From: Clostridia bacterium
GTDB taxonomy: Bacteria; Bacillota; Clostridia; Christensenellales; CAG-314
Length of the DNA: 46,348 nucleotides
Direction of reading: 5' to 3'
Assembly (NCBI GenBank): GCA_028703495.1
Contig: JAQVMT010000017.1
Location: forward strand, 1 to 46,348
Numbering within the stretch: the stretch's first letter is position 1; the number at the start of each line of letters is the position of its first letter. This document shows positions 46,041-46,348 of the stretch, in pieces. The notes under the pieces are model-generated. The model searched no databases and was not told the DNA's origin. It was given only the letters and a program-made list of their open reading frames with translations. Both the position numbers and the translations under genes were made by a program.

Positions 46041-46348
46041 ATGAAAAAATACTTTTTACTTATTGCCGTGACACTTGTTTGCTTGCTGACACTTGCGGCT
46101 TGCGGAACGAGCGGTGCAAACAGAGTTATATTTACGTCGGATGGTGAGATTGTTGCCGTTTATCAATACCTAAAGGCAAACACAATCGACCCGTCACCGG
46201 CTGTTGAGAAAGAAGACCATGATTTCGTGGAGTGGAAGCTTACCGAAACGTTAGAGGACGGAACCAGAGTGTATGATGCAGTTTGGATTCACTCGAACAT
46301 TCTTTACACAATAACCTATGATTACTTGGGAGTTATTACGGAGCAGAA
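46041..46348 (+). CDS. Lipoprotein, 5' part (3' end outside window)
   Basis: The frame is open to the end of the window (102 codons). MKKYF, a hydrophobic stretch and the lipobox LAAC are followed by GTSGANRVIF and, further on, FVEWKLTETLEDGTRVYDAVW, quoted here as FVEWKLTE and VYDAVW. This resembles one InlB/Listeria-Bacteroides repeat ('F-x-GW ... yDa-x-W'). It starts 10 bases after the protease stop with GGAGGT at 46030-46035, so the two genes are cotranscribed. Function unknown; probably a surface partner of the protease. Confidence 0.75.
   Translation, partial: MKKYFLLIAVTLVCLLTLAACGTSGANRVIFTSDGEIVAVYQYLKANTIDPSPAVEKEDHDFVEWKLTETLEDGTRVYDAVWIHSNILYTITYDYLGVITEQ

Overview
The window looks like a chromosomal segment of an uncultured Gram-positive Clostridia-type gut bacterium (Bacillota). 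This is an inference from the paired glgC/glgD genes, collagen-like and BspA-type LRR surface proteins, Gram-positive lipoproteins, strong AGGAGG ribosome-binding sites and a mid-to-low GC content. I see no rRNA, tRNA, insertion sequence, phage or CRISPR array.

Region 1 (1-25.3 kb) is a surface-fibre locus, all on the + strand. It opens with the 3' end of a collagen-like gene and its terminator. It then encodes four proteins with a SipW-type signal (hydrophobic helix followed by LAKY) and TasA/camelysin-like motifs, three more divergent single-pass proteins, a Ser-His signal peptidase of the SipW type with its own good promoter, and finally a 4232-residue giant adhesin. The adhesin has an N-terminal membrane helix, two blocks of GLUG-type repeats and about ten InlB-like 'F-x-GW' repeats. 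The likely scheme is that the peptidase matures the LAKY proteins, which assemble into extracellular fibres together with minor or tip subunits and the giant protein. Almost every gap between these genes carries a different locally amplified minisatellite.

Region 2 (25.3-28.8 kb) has a terminator pair, an orphan NMT1/SsuA-like solute-binding lipoprotein on the - strand, and a divergent glycerol kinase. The glycerol kinase leader holds a decayed copy of the gene's own 5' end expanded into a 31-32 bp repeat array.

Region 3 (28.9-37.4 kb) is metabolic: glgC-glgD, glgA-MFS transporter (4-base overlap), a ComEC-like metallo-beta-lactamase-fold protein, type II dehydroquinase, shikimate kinase and an acidic double zinc-ribbon protein.

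Region 4 (37.4-46.3 kb) has a YczE/DUF6198-like membrane protein preceded by a heavily structured leader that may hide its Shine-Dalgarno, then a roughly 1 kb gap with a 69 bp duplication, a strong promoter and a long structured leader. It ends with a 2150-residue lipoprotein that fuses a subtilisin protease to BspA-like leucine-rich repeats, followed closely by a second lipoprotein that runs off the window.
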